Source: VYDC01 sp963667515
GTDB taxonomy: Bacteria > Chloroflexota > Dehalococcoidia > UBA2979
Length of the DNA: 64,000 nucleotides
Direction of reading: 5' to 3'
Assembly (NCBI GenBank): GCA_963667515.2
Contig: CAXXXY010000006.1
Coordinates: 310,001 to 374,000 of the forward strand
The notes under the pieces were generated by a model. It was not told the DNA's origin and did not search any database. It saw nothing but the letters and a program-made list of their open reading frames with translations. Position 1 is the stretch's first letter. Each line of letters opens with the position of its first letter. A program made the position numbers and the translations under genes. This document shows, one piece after another, positions 41,489 to 49,909 of this stretch.

Positions 41489-42532
41489 TCCCACGTAGGT
41501 TGTTGACAGGATGATGGGCCTCGCCCGCTGCTGTGTGTGACAGCACGGCAGTAGCGAGGAGAGGACACCCTCATGGCCCATCGTAACGCGCGGCTGACGC
41601 CGCTGACCCGACTCGAGCTCGTGCGGGAAGTGGACGCCGGCTGGCCCCAGGCTGAGGTCGCTCGCCACTTCCGCGTCTCCCGCCACACCGTTGCCAAGTG
41701 GCTGGGGCGCTTCCGTGCGGAGGGAGCGGCAGGGCTCGAGGACCGCAGCTCCGCCCCGCGCGCGCATCCCCGGCGCACGCCGCCCGAGCTGGAGCGACGC
41801 ATCTGCGCCGTGCGACGCACGCAGGGATTCGGGCCGCATCGCATCCAGTGGGCGCTCGGGGTCGCCCGCTCCACGGTCTACGCCGTGCTGCGGCGCCGCG
41901 GCCTCAACCGGCTCGACCGCCTGCACCGCGTCACCCGGGAGCCGGTCCGCTACGAGCACGACGCCCCCGGCGACCTGCTGCATCTCGACGTGAAGAAGCT
42001 CGGGCGCGTCCCCGAGGGCGGCGGCAAGCGAATGGCGCCTGGCTTCGCCGAGACGCGCTCCGGGCCGCATTCGCGGCGTTCGCTGGGGCTGGAGTACCTA
42101 CACGTCGCCGTCGACGACCACAGCCGTTACGCCTACGTCTCCGTCCTGCCCGACGAGCGTGGCGCGAGCTGCGCCGCCTTCCTCGAGCAGGCGCTCGCGG
42201 CCTTCCGCCGGCGTGGCGTGCGCGTGCGCCGGGTCCTGACCGACAACGCGAAGGCCTACACCGTCGCCCGCAGCTTCCACGGCGCCGCCGCTGCCGCAGA
42301 CGTGCGGCTGTCGCACACGCGGCCCTACCGCCCGCAGACGAACGGCAAAGCCGAGCGTTTCATCCAGATCCTGCAGAACGAGTGGGCCTACGCCCGCCCC
42401 TACCGCTCCAACGCCGAGCGGCTGCGCCAGCTCCCACGCTGGCTCTACCGCTACAATCACCGCCGACCGCACGGCGGCGTCGGCGGGGCCGTCCCCGCCT
42501 CCCGCCTGTGAACAACCTTCCTGGGTAGTACA
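41483..42532 (+). mobile_element. IS481-family insertion sequence, copy 2
   Basis: 1,050 bp, nearly identical to copy 1 with the same ends. The right flank is GCTAGC (42533-42538), but the left flank is TCGGCC, so the expected 6-bp duplication is missing on the left. One side was therefore lost by deletion or recombination after insertion. Confidence 0.93.
41573..42511 (+). CDS. IS481-family transposase, copy 2
   Basis: A 312-residue transposase like copy 1, with an intact HTH (VARHFRVSRHTVAKWL) and DDE residues (HLDVKKL, LTDNAKAY, GKAERFI). Visible differences are Arg for Gly at about residue 55, His for Tyr at about 138 and Val for one Gly near the C-terminus. It is presumably active. Confidence 0.95.
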   Translation: MAHRNARLTPLTRLELVREVDAGWPQAEVARHFRVSRHTVAKWLGRFRAEGAAGLEDRSSAPRAHPRRTPPELERRICAVRRTQGFGPHRIQWALGVARSTVYAVLRRRGLNRLDRLHRVTREPVRYEHDAPGDLLHLDVKKLGRVPEGGGKRMAPGFAETRSGPHSRRSLGLEYLHVAVDDHSRYAYVSVLPDERGASCAAFLEQALAAFRRRGVRVRRVLTDNAKAYTVARSFHGAAAAADVRLSHTRPYRPQTNGKAERFIQILQNEWAYARPYRSNAERLRQLPRWLYRYNHRRPHGGVGGAVPASRL

Positions 42533-42533
42533 G

Positions 42534-43445
42534 CTAGCGGGCGGCCGGCGCTCCGCCGAGGCCCGGCGCCGCGTTCAGCCCCGATAGGGCGAGCGGGGCG
42601 CCGCGCTCGAGGGCGGCGGCGCGCGCGGCGTTCACCACGCGCAGGGCGCGCGCCACCTCGGCGACGTCGTGCACGCGCACCACGTGCGCCCCCATCGCGG
42701 CCGCGAGCACGTTGAACGCCACCGTGGCGCCCAGCAGCTCGGGCGCCGCCTGCGTGTAGCCGACGCCCACGAGCTCGCCCAGGAAGCCCTTGCGCGAGGC
42801 CGAGATCGCGACCGGCCGCCCCGTCGCGAGCAGCGCGGGGAGCGCCGCGAGCAGCCGCGCGTTGTCGGCGGCGGAGCGCCCGAAGCCGAAGCCCGGGTCG
42901 AGCCAGACGGCGGGGACGCCCGCCGCGTCCAGCTCGATCGCGCGAGCGCTCAGCTCGCGCGGCACCTCGGCGGCGATGTCGTCGTAGCGCTGGTCGGCCT
43001 CGGCGTGGCGCGTCGCCTCGCCGCGCATGTGCATCGCCAGCACGGGGAGCCGGTGCTCGACGGCGACGGCGACCATCGCGGGGTCGCGCAGCCCGGTCAC
43101 GTCGTTCAGCAGGTGGACGCCGCAGCGGGCGGCCTCCCGCGCCACCTCGGGCTTCCAGCTGTCGAGCGAGACGGGCGTTCCCTCGGCGACGAGCGCCTCG
43201 ATGACCGGGCAGACGCGGCCGATCTCCTCGTCGAGCGGGAGCGCCTCGCCGCCGGTGCGCGTCGAGTGCGCGCCCACGTCGACGATCTCCGCGCCCTCGG
43301 CGACGAGCGCCCGCGCCCGCGCCACCGCCTCCCCGGGCGCCACCACGGAGGGCGTCACCGGCGAGTCGGCGGAGACGTTGACGATCGCCATCACGGCCGT
43401 GCGGTGCGTCGCCTCGATGCGGTGCCCGCCGAGCTCGAGCCGCAC
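42534..43445 (-). CDS. folP: dihydropteroate synthase
   Basis: This condenses 6-hydroxymethyl-dihydropterin diphosphate with p-aminobenzoate in folate synthesis. The 303-residue TIM barrel shows the family blocks: AVMAIVNVSADSPVTPS (usually MGIVNVTPDSFSDGG, so diverged here), IVDVGAHSTRTGGEAL, LLNDVTGLRDP, LAMHMRGEATRH, VWLDPGFGFGRSAADN, ISASRKGFLG and VRVHDVAEVARAL. GTG 43445 follows GGGGAGG; GTG 43463 is possible. The SADS loop and HMRGE in place of HMQGTP are non-standard but keep the Asn and His. It is followed directly by IS481 copy 2 at its TAG, and preceded by a DUF2520-like gene. Confidence 0.9.
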   Translation of the reverse strand: MRLELGGHRIEATHRTAVMAIVNVSADSPVTPSVVAPGEAVARARALVAEGAEIVDVGAHSTRTGGEALPLDEEIGRVCPVIEALVAEGTPVSLDSWKPEVAREAARCGVHLLNDVTGLRDPAMVAVAVEHRLPVLAMHMRGEATRHAEADQRYDDIAAEVPRELSARAIELDAAGVPAVWLDPGFGFGRSAADNARLLAALPALLATGRPVAISASRKGFLGELVGVGYTQAAPELLGATVAFNVLAAAMGAHVVRVHDVAEVARALRVVNAARAAALERGAPLALSGLNAAPGLGGAPAAR

Positions 43446-43498
43446 GCTGCCTCCCCTCGCCACCGACGCTCCGGCCTCGCGCGCCAGCCCCGGCCAGT

Positions 43499-44440
43499 CT
43501 ACGGGGCGCCCCCGGGCTCCCCCCCGAGCAGCGCGCGCAGCTCGGCGGCCACGGCGGGCGGGTGCGCGAGGCCCAGCGCGAGCAGCTCGCGGCCGAGCGC
43601 GCGGTAGAGCGCCGCGAGTCGCGGATCCTCGGCGAGCGCGTCGAGGTGGCGGCGCACCGTCGCGACGTCGCCGCGAGCCAGCGGCCCCGTGAGCGCCGCC
43701 GCGAGCGGCTTGCCGGGCGGCAGCGCCGCCACCGCCTCGGCGGCGCCCGCGAGCAGCGGCCCCAGCGCCGGCGCCGCCTGCTCGGCGGGGAGACCCGCGA
43801 GCGCCCAGGCTCGGCCCGCCGCCGCGGCGAGCGCCACCACGTCGTTGGAGGCGAGCACGGCGGCGGCGTGGTAGCGCGCGCGATGGACGCTCTCCAGCCG
43901 CAGAGTGCGCGCCGCGCCGAGGTCGAGCGCGAGCGCCTCCAGCAGCGCGCCCAACGCGGAGCCCCCGGCCTCCGCCGCCTCGACGCCGATCGCGACGCCG
44001 CGCAGCCGCTCGGGCGAGCCGCCGGGCTCGGGGAAGGCCTGCAGCGGGTGCAGGCAGCCGGTCGCGGCCCCGACACCCGCAGCAGCGGCGAGCGGCGCGA
44101 GGTCGAGGGCACCGGCGCAGTGCACGACAGCCTGCCCCGGCCGCCACGGAAGCGCGGACGCCAGCTCCTCGACGGCGTCGTCCGGCACCGCGAGCAGCAC
44201 GAGCTCGGTGGCGCGCACGGCCACGTAGGGCACGACGGCGCGCGCGTCGGGGATCGCGGCGGCCAGCGCCTGCGCTCGCACCGGGTCGCGGCCCGCGAGC
44301 GCGACGACGCGGTAGCCGGCCGCCGCCAGCGCGAGCGCCAGCGAGGCGCCGAGCCGCCCGCAGCCGACCACGCCGACCGCGAGCCGGTGCCGGCCCTTCG
44401 GCGCGAGTCGCGCGCCGCCGCCGGGCCCGGGCTCCGTCAT
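43499..44440 (-). CDS. DUF2520 / Rossmann-fold oxidoreductase-like protein
   Basis: A 313-residue protein with an N-terminal NAD(P) motif (LAVGVVGCGRLGASLALALA) and AGRDP after strand 2, like F420-NADP oxidoreductase/ProC proteins. Its C-terminal helical half begins near TGCLHPLQAFPEPGGSPERL, the conserved H-P-L-Q-x-F of DUF2520. SVHRARYHAAAVLASNDVVAL follows. DUF2520 genes commonly sit beside pantothenate or folate genes; here folP is 36 bases downstream, likely the same operon. ATG 44440 (MTEPGPGGG) is used; a GTG/ATG five residues earlier is possible. Reaction unknown. Confidence 0.85.
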   Translation of the reverse strand: MTEPGPGGGARLAPKGRHRLAVGVVGCGRLGASLALALAAAGYRVVALAGRDPVRAQALAAAIPDARAVVPYVAVRATELVLLAVPDDAVEELASALPWRPGQAVVHCAGALDLAPLAAAAGVGAATGCLHPLQAFPEPGGSPERLRGVAIGVEAAEAGGSALGALLEALALDLGAARTLRLESVHRARYHAAAVLASNDVVALAAAAGRAWALAGLPAEQAAPALGPLLAGAAEAVAALPPGKPLAAALTGPLARGDVATVRRHLDALAEDPRLAALYRALGRELLALGLAHPPAVAAELRALLGGEPGGAP

Positions 44441-44678
44441 CGCACCCCCCACCACACACCTCGACCGGGGCGCTCGAACGGCGCTCGTCGGCCGTGCCCC
44501 GAACGCTTCCCGGCGCGACCGATTCTAGCGGCGGCAGGCGCGCCGCCTCACGCTCGCCGAGCGTTGCGACCGCGATGGGTGGCGGGTGGCTGGCGCGCTC
44601 CCGCGGCCCTCCGTAGAGTCGGCGCGGCGCAGAAGCGAAGGCCAGCGCGCGCGGCACGAGGGCGCGGCAGGGAGCGCG

Positions 44679-45455
44679 ATGTCCGAGCGGCTGCTGGTGG
44701 GGATCGAGTTCACGGCGAGCGAGCTGCGCATCGCCCTGGCCGAGCTCGGCGGCGAGGCCGTGGGGGAGCGCCGGCGCTGGGAGCTCCCCGCCCTCGCCGA
44801 CGAAGAGGCGTGGGCGTGGGAGGTGGGCGGCCGCATCGCCACGACCTTCGCGGAGCAGGGCGACGGCCGCTCCGCCCTCGCCATCGCGATGGCCGCGCCC
44901 GGCGCCGTGGACCCGATCGCGGGTCGGCTGCTGCGCGGTGGCCAGCCGGAGTGGGAGGGGCTGGCGGTCGTCGAGGCGCTGCGCCGCCACATCGACGCAC
45001 CGGCCTCCGTCGAGAGCCGCGTCAGGGCAGCGCTGCTGGGCGAGCAGGTGGAGGGCGCGGCGCGAGGCGCCGACAGCGCGCTCTACCTCTCGGTGCGCGG
45101 CGAGCCCGAGGCCGCGCTGCTGCTCGGCGGGCGAGCGGTGCGCGGCGCGCACGGCGAGGCGGGGGCGCTCCCCGCGGTGCCCGAGCTCGACCCCGAGGAG
45201 CGCCTGGGCGGCGAGTCGCTGGAGGCCGTGGCGGGGCCGCTGGCGGACGCCGCCGCGCTGCTCGATCCGCAGCTCGTGGTCGTGGACGCGCTGCCGCGCC
45301 ACATAGAGACGCTGCTCCCGGTGCTGCGGCGGATGATCGCCGAGGTCGCGCCCGGCCCCCGCGTCGAGCCGGCGGCGCTGGGCGCCGAGGCCGCGCTTGC
45401 GGGGGCGCTGCAGATCGCCGCCACGCTCGCCTTCGAGGCGGGGCTCGAGGCGTGA
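44679..45455 (+). CDS. ROK-like (sugar kinase/regulator fold) protein
   Basis: A 258-residue protein of the ASKHA fold, starting MSERLLVGIEFTASELRIAL with the phosphate-1-like motif, then AIAMAAPGAVDPIAGRLL and SVRGEPEAALLLGGRAVRGA HGEAG-type sequence of ROK proteins (HGxAGE-like). The usual zinc-binding CxCGxxGC cluster is absent, so it is a diverged, perhaps non-catalytic member. It ends LQIAATLAFEAGLEA. The stop overlaps the next GTG (GTGA), so the two genes are co-translated. Function unknown. Confidence 0.7.
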   Translation: MSERLLVGIEFTASELRIALAELGGEAVGERRRWELPALADEEAWAWEVGGRIATTFAEQGDGRSALAIAMAAPGAVDPIAGRLLRGGQPEWEGLAVVEALRRHIDAPASVESRVRAALLGEQVEGAARGADSALYLSVRGEPEAALLLGGRAVRGAHGEAGALPAVPELDPEERLGGESLEAVAGPLADAAALLDPQLVVVDALPRHIETLLPVLRRMIAEVAPGPRVEPAALGAEAALAGALQIAATLAFEAGLEA

Positions 45456-45910
45456 GCGCGGGCGGGGGCGGGACCGGCGGCGAGGGGCGCGCGGGCCGCC
45501 TGAGGCTGGCGCTCTCGCCCGAGGAGGCGGGCACGCTGCTGGGCGCCTGCGCCTGGGTGCTCGGCGCGCTCGAGGTCCTCAAGGATCGCGGCCACTCGCA
45601 GGACGAGGAGGAGCTGCACGAGCTGCACGACGAGCTGGCGCCCGCGGTGAACCGGCTGGCCGCGCTCGTCGGCGGCGCGCGCGCCGCCGCCGTCGAGGAC
45701 GCCGCGACGCAGGCCCAGATCGAGGAGGCGTTCGCGCGCGTGCGCGGCGCCTTCGAGCGCTGGGTGCGCCTCACCGCCGCCGACACGATGGCCGTGGCGC
45801 TCGAGCAGCGCCTCGAGGAGCTGGAGGCGACGACCCGCTCGCCGAACGGCGGCGCCACGCCGCCACGCGCCGATGGCGACGGTGGCGACGCCGGTGGGAG
45901 GGACGCCTAG
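45452..45910 (+). CDS. coiled-coil hypothetical protein
   Basis: A 152-residue protein starting from GTG 45452. The N-terminal Gly-rich tail is followed by a helix-rich core: LSPEEAGTLLGACAWVLGAL, SQDEEELHELHDELAPAVNR and TADTMAVALEQRLEELEATT. No membrane segment or cofactor motif. It is translationally coupled to the ROK-like gene and convergent with nadE (the ends overlap at 45907-45910). Family unknown. Confidence 0.6.
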   Translation: MSAGGGGTGGEGRAGRLRLALSPEEAGTLLGACAWVLGALEVLKDRGHSQDEEELHELHDELAPAVNRLAALVGGARAAAVEDAATQAQIEEAFARVRGAFERWVRLTAADTMAVALEQRLEELEATTRSPNGGATPPRADGDGGDAGGRDA

Positions 45911-47643
45911 CCGCGGCCCTCGCGCGGGGCGGCTCCGCCCTCGACGTAGCGCGAGGCGAGGGGGAGGCGGCGGTCGCGACCGAAGGCGCGCGGCGTGATC
46001 TTCACGCCGGGCGGCGCCTGCCGGCGCTTGTACTCGTTGCGGTCGACGATGCCGATGACGCCCCGCGCCGTCGCCTCGTCGTGGCCGGCGGCGACGATCT
46101 CGGCGAGCGAGCGGTCCTGCTCCACGTACGCCTCGAGGATCGCGTCCAGCACCTCGTAGGGCGGCAGCGAGTCCGAGTCGAGCTGATCGGGGCGCAGCTC
46201 GGCCGAGGGCGGCTTCTCGATCGAGCTCTCGGGGATCACGGCCGCGCCCGCCTCGTTGCGGCGCCGCGCGAGGCGGTAGACCAGCGTCTTCGGCACGTCC
46301 TTGATCACGGCGAAGCCGCCCGCCATGTCGCCGTAGAGCGTCGCGTAGCCGCAGGCGTACTCGGACTTGTTGCCCGTGGTCAGCACCATCGCGCCGCTCT
46401 TGTTGGAGAGCGCCATCACCAGCAGCCCGCGAATGCGCGCCTGCACGTTCTCCTCGGTGCTGCCGGGCTCGCCGCCCGCCAGCTCGCTGGCGAGCACCTC
46501 GAGCGCGGCGGCGTGCAGCGGCTCGATCGGCAGCGTCGCCAGCTCGATGCCGAGGCGCGTGGCGAGCCCGCGAGCGTCGGCGAGCGATCCCTCCGAGGAG
46601 TAGCGCGAGGGCAGCGCGACGCCGCGCACGCGCGCCGCCCCCAGCGCGTCGACCGCGATCGCCGCGACCAGCGCCGAGTCGATGCCGCCCGAGAGCGAGA
46701 CGATCACCTCCGCGAAGGCGGACTTGCGGACGTAGTCGCGCGTGCCGACGACCAGCGCCCGGTAGATCTCGTCGAGCTCGCCGGGGGGCTCGACGCGCGC
46801 GCGCGGCGGCAGCGGCGCGGGCGGCGCGGCGGGCGCCGCGCTGACGGCGAGCGGCGCCGCCGCCACGCGGCGCTCCGGCAGCGGCACGTCGACCAGCAGC
46901 AGCTCCTGCTCGAAGCAGGCGCCGCGCGCCAGCAGCTCACCGCGCCCGTCGACCACCAGCGAGTTGCCGTCGAAGACCAGCTCGTCCTGCCCGCCGACCT
47001 GGTTCACGTAGGCGACGGCGGCACCGTGCTCGCGCGCGCGCTCCGCCGCCACGCCCAGGCGCTCGGCGGTCTTGCCGGCCCAGAAGGGCGAGGCGTTGAT
47101 GTTCACGACGAGCTGGGCGCCGGCCGCGCAGAGCGCCCCCACGGGGCCGTCGGCGTACCAGAGGTCCTCGCACACCGTGAGGCCGACCACGGCGCCCCCG
47201 ACGGCGAAGAGCGGCGCGTCCTCGCCCGGCACGAAGTAGCGCTGCTCGTCGAAGACGCCGTAGTTGGGCAGCCGCTGCTTGCGGTAGCGCGCGACGACGC
47301 GGCCCTCGTGGAGCAGTGCCGCGGTGTTGTAGAGCGCGCCGACGGGCGAGCCGAGCCGGGGTGCCGCCCCCTGCTCCAGCGCGCCGACGACGAGCGGCGG
47401 CAGGCCGTCCGCGTCGCGCGCGAGGCGCTGGAGCGCGCCCTCGGCGTCCGCGACGAAGGCGGGGCGCAGCAGCAGATCCTCGGGCGGGTAGCCGGTGATC
47501 GCGAGCTCGGGAGCGGCGATCAGCGCGGCGCCCTGCGCGGCCGCCTCGCGCGCGGCCTCGAGCACGAGCCGCGCGTTGCCCGCGAGGTCGCCGACCGTGG
47601 TGTTGAGCTGCGCGAGCGCGAGCCGGAGCGTGCGCGCCGGCAT
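45907..47643 (-). CDS. nadE: glutamine-dependent NAD+ synthetase
   Basis: This makes NAD+ from deamido-NAD+, ATP and glutamine-derived ammonia, the last step of NAD synthesis. The N-terminal nitrilase-type glutaminase (residues ~1-260) has Glu in IAAPELAITGYPPEDLL, Lys in RYRKQRLPNYGVFDE and nucleophile Cys in GLTVCEDLWYADGP. The synthetase domain starts about residue 285 with EVIVSLSGGIDSALVAAIAV (PP-loop SGGxDS), then LTTGNKSEYACGYATLYGDM and PPSAELRPDQLDSDSLPPYE. The length (578) is normal. ATG 47643 follows GAGGGAAG. The 5' end is divergent from ctaG. Confidence 0.96.
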   Translation of the reverse strand: MPARTLRLALAQLNTTVGDLAGNARLVLEAAREAAAQGAALIAAPELAITGYPPEDLLLRPAFVADAEGALQRLARDADGLPPLVVGALEQGAAPRLGSPVGALYNTAALLHEGRVVARYRKQRLPNYGVFDEQRYFVPGEDAPLFAVGGAVVGLTVCEDLWYADGPVGALCAAGAQLVVNINASPFWAGKTAERLGVAAERAREHGAAVAYVNQVGGQDELVFDGNSLVVDGRGELLARGACFEQELLLVDVPLPERRVAAAPLAVSAAPAAPPAPLPPRARVEPPGELDEIYRALVVGTRDYVRKSAFAEVIVSLSGGIDSALVAAIAVDALGAARVRGVALPSRYSSEGSLADARGLATRLGIELATLPIEPLHAAALEVLASELAGGEPGSTEENVQARIRGLLVMALSNKSGAMVLTTGNKSEYACGYATLYGDMAGGFAVIKDVPKTLVYRLARRRNEAGAAVIPESSIEKPPSAELRPDQLDSDSLPPYEVLDAILEAYVEQDRSLAEIVAAGHDEATARGVIGIVDRNEYKRRQAPPGVKITPRAFGRDRRLPLASRYVEGGAAPREGRG

Positions 47644-47810
47644 CCGGCTTCCCTCCGTCACGCCGGCGTCTGCCGGCGTGCTCAGGCTAGCAGTCGCGTC
47701 CCGCGTGCGCCCCCGGCGGGCGGGCCGGCCGTGGGTGCGCGAGAGCGGCGCGCGGTGCACACTCGGAGGCGCCCTCGCCACGCCCTCGACCGCCGCGCCG
47801 GGGAGGCCCC

Positions 47811-48743
47811 GTGCAGATCGACGCCGCCGCCCTCGTGCTGGAGGTCGCCGCGCCCGCGCACGTCGGCCACGAGGGCGACGTGTGGTCGAGCTGGAACGTC
47901 GATCCGCAGCTGCTGCTGCCGCTCGCGCTGGCGGCGGCGTGGTACGCGCGCGGCCTCGCGCGCTGGCCCGAGCGCAGCCGCGCCCACCCGTGGTGGCGGA
48001 CGGCGAGCTTCTACCTCGGCGTGGTCGTGCTCGCGCTGGCGCTCGAGTCGCCGCTCGATGCGGCGGCCGAGCACCACCTGACCTTCCACATGCTGCAGCA
48101 CGAGCTGCTGGTGCTGATCGCGCCGCCGCTGATGCTGCTGGGCGCCCCCACGACGCCGTTGCTGCGCGGCCTGCCGCGCGGGCTGCGCCTCGGCGTCGTG
48201 CGCCCGCTGGCGAGGCGCCACGCGGTGCGCGTCGGCTGGCGCGCCGTCACCCACCCGGTCTTCGCGGGAGGGGCGTTCACGGCGACGCTGTGGCTCTGGC
48301 ACCTCGCGCCCGGCTGGTACGAGGCGGCGCTCCGGAACCAGTGGCTCCACGAGCTGCAGCACTTCTCGTTCGCCGCGGTCGCGCTGCTGGTGTGGTGGAA
48401 CCTGATCGACCCGGCGCCGCTGCGCGCGCGGCTCGGCTACATGCCGCGCATCCTCTTCTTGCTGGCGATCGGCCTGCCGAAGCACCTGCTGGGCGCGTTC
48501 CTCACCTTCGCCGCCGACCCGTTCTACGAGATCTACGAAGGACGGCAGCTCCTGGATATCTCGCTCGTCACCGACCAGCAGATCGCGGGGCTGCTGATGT
48601 GGGCGCCCAGCCAGATGCTGATGCTGGGCGTGGCCGCGATCCTCTTCGCCGTCTGGTACGACAAGAGCGGCCAGGGGCGCCCCGACGAGCTGCCGCCGGG
48701 CGCCGAGCCGCCCCCCACCCTCGCCACGCCCAGCGGCACGTAG
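47811..48743 (+). CDS. ctaG: cytochrome c oxidase assembly protein, caa3_CtaG type
   Basis: A 310-residue multi-span protein of the caa3_CtaG family, needed for copper-A/caa3 oxidase assembly in Bacillus. Hallmarks: VWSSWNVDPQLLLPLALAAA after the N-terminus, ARWPERSRAHPWWRTASFYL, HLTFHMLQHELLVLIAPPLM with conserved His, and WHLAPGWYEAALRNQWLHEL QH-type His motifs further on. About seven transmembrane segments. GTG 47811 follows GGGGAGG. It converges on ctaF 77 bases away, so it belongs functionally to the oxidase but has its own promoter next to nadE. Confidence 0.9.
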   Translation: MQIDAAALVLEVAAPAHVGHEGDVWSSWNVDPQLLLPLALAAAWYARGLARWPERSRAHPWWRTASFYLGVVVLALALESPLDAAAEHHLTFHMLQHELLVLIAPPLMLLGAPTTPLLRGLPRGLRLGVVRPLARRHAVRVGWRAVTHPVFAGGAFTATLWLWHLAPGWYEAALRNQWLHELQHFSFAAVALLVWWNLIDPAPLRARLGYMPRILFLLAIGLPKHLLGAFLTFAADPFYEIYEGRQLLDISLVTDQQIAGLLMWAPSQMLMLGVAAILFAVWYDKSGQGRPDELPPGAEPPPTLATPSGT

Positions 48744-48819
48744 CGCTCGCGCGGCCGGCGCACGGGGGAGCCGCGCAGCGCGCGTCGAGCGGCGGGAGCG
48801 GGGGTTGGGCTGCGCGGGG

Positions 48820-49146
48820 CTAGCGGTTCGAGATCGCGGAGTCGGTCCAGAACAGGGCGATCAGCGCGATCAGGATCGCGCCCGCGAGGACGAAGCCGAA
48901 GACGAATAGCCGCGTCAGCAGCGGGTCCTCGAACCGCAGGTGCATGAAGTAGGCGACCACCACCGCGAACTTCACGGCGGAGAGCACGATCAGGATCGGG
49001 ATCAGCAGCGAGCCGATGTCCGAGTAGGACGCGATCAGCTCGACGACGGTGATCAGCATCAGCAGCAGCCCGATCAGCAGGTACTGCCGCACCGTGGGGT
49101 GACTGCGCTGGTGCGCGCCGGCCGCGTGCCCGCCCTCGACGCTCAT
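48820..49146 (-). CDS. ctaF: cytochrome c oxidase subunit IV
   Basis: A 108-residue, three-helix membrane protein. It starts MSVEGGHAAGAHQRSHPTVR, then YLLIGLLLMLITVVELIASY, VLSAVKFAVVVAYFMHLRFE (the conserved KFxxVxxxFMHLxxD-like motif of prokaryotic subunit IV) and LAGAILIALIALFWTDS. It stabilises the subunit I/III core. It is last in the ctaC-D-E-F operon, 53 bases after ctaE. Confidence 0.9.
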   Translation of the reverse strand: MSVEGGHAAGAHQRSHPTVRQYLLIGLLLMLITVVELIASYSDIGSLLIPILIVLSAVKFAVVVAYFMHLRFEDPLLTRLFVFGFVLAGAILIALIALFWTDSAISNR

Positions 49147-49198
49147 CGCTCGCTCCTGCCGCTCGCCCCGCCGCCGCTTGCGCCCGCACGCACCGAGG

Positions 49199-49891
49199 TC
49201 ATGCCGGTATCAGGTAGATGATCGTGAAGATCACGATCCACACGATATCGACGAAGTGCCAGTAGAGGCCGACGGTCTCCACGTGAAAGCCCGAGTCCGG
49301 GCCGAGCCCCGTGCGACGCATCGACCCGACGAGCAGCGAGCCGAGCATCAGCACGCCGACGGTGACGTGCGCGCCGTGGAATCCGGTCAGCACGAAGAAC
49401 GAGGCGCCGAACTGGTTGGTCGAGAGGTTCAGGCCCTCGGCGCCGAACTCGTGGAACTCGAAGACCTGGAAGCCGAGGAAGACGATCCCCAGCAGCATCG
49501 TGGCGAAGAGCCACAGCTTCATCATCTTCGGGCGCCCGTTCTGCGCGCCGAAGACGGCCAGCACCATCGCCACCGAGCTCATCAGCAGCACGAACGTCGA
49601 GGCTGACGTCACGGGGATGTTCAGCACGCCCGCGTACTCGGTCCCGTCCGGCCCCGTGCGGTCCGCGGGGAACCATCCGGTCACCTCGCCGCCGTGCATG
49701 TGCTCGGTGATGAAGGCCGGCGAGGGGAACGGGATGTCGCCCTTGAAGATGAGGTAGGTCGAGATCAGCGAGCCGAAGAAGAGGCACTCCGACGCGAGGA
49801 AGATCCACATCAGCAGCTTGCGGCTGTCGATCCCCGTGGTGCTGTGCCGCGCACCGGCGGCGGGCGACGGGGCGTGGGCGGCCTCGGCCAT
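49199..49891 (-). CDS. ctaE: cytochrome c oxidase subunit III
   Basis: A 230-residue heme-copper oxidase subunit III with five to seven transmembrane helices: KLLMWIFLASECLFFGSLIS, STFVLLMSSVAMVLAVFGAQ, MLLGIVFLGFQVFEFHEFG, FFVLTGFHGAHVTVGVLML and GLYWHFVDIVWIVIFTIIYL. WHFVDxVW and GFHGxHV are family signatures. It guards the proton-uptake entrance of subunit I. ATG 49891 follows GGGGAGAGCG, 18 bases after ctaD. Confidence 0.96.
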   Translation of the reverse strand: MAEAAHAPSPAAGARHSTTGIDSRKLLMWIFLASECLFFGSLISTYLIFKGDIPFPSPAFITEHMHGGEVTGWFPADRTGPDGTEYAGVLNIPVTSASTFVLLMSSVAMVLAVFGAQNGRPKMMKLWLFATMLLGIVFLGFQVFEFHEFGAEGLNLSTNQFGASFFVLTGFHGAHVTVGVLMLGSLLVGSMRRTGLGPDSGFHVETVGLYWHFVDIVWIVIFTIIYLIPA

Positions 49892-49909
49892 CTCGCTCTC
49901 CCCTCGCAG

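Noticed and set aside
36751..41874. Very long leftward open frame (over 1,700 codons)
   Set aside because: It is antisense to several well-supported genes (SDR, MDR reductase, hydrolase, amidase in part) and is arginine/alanine-rich, an artefact of very high GC. Only the amidase segment (38667-40292) is real.
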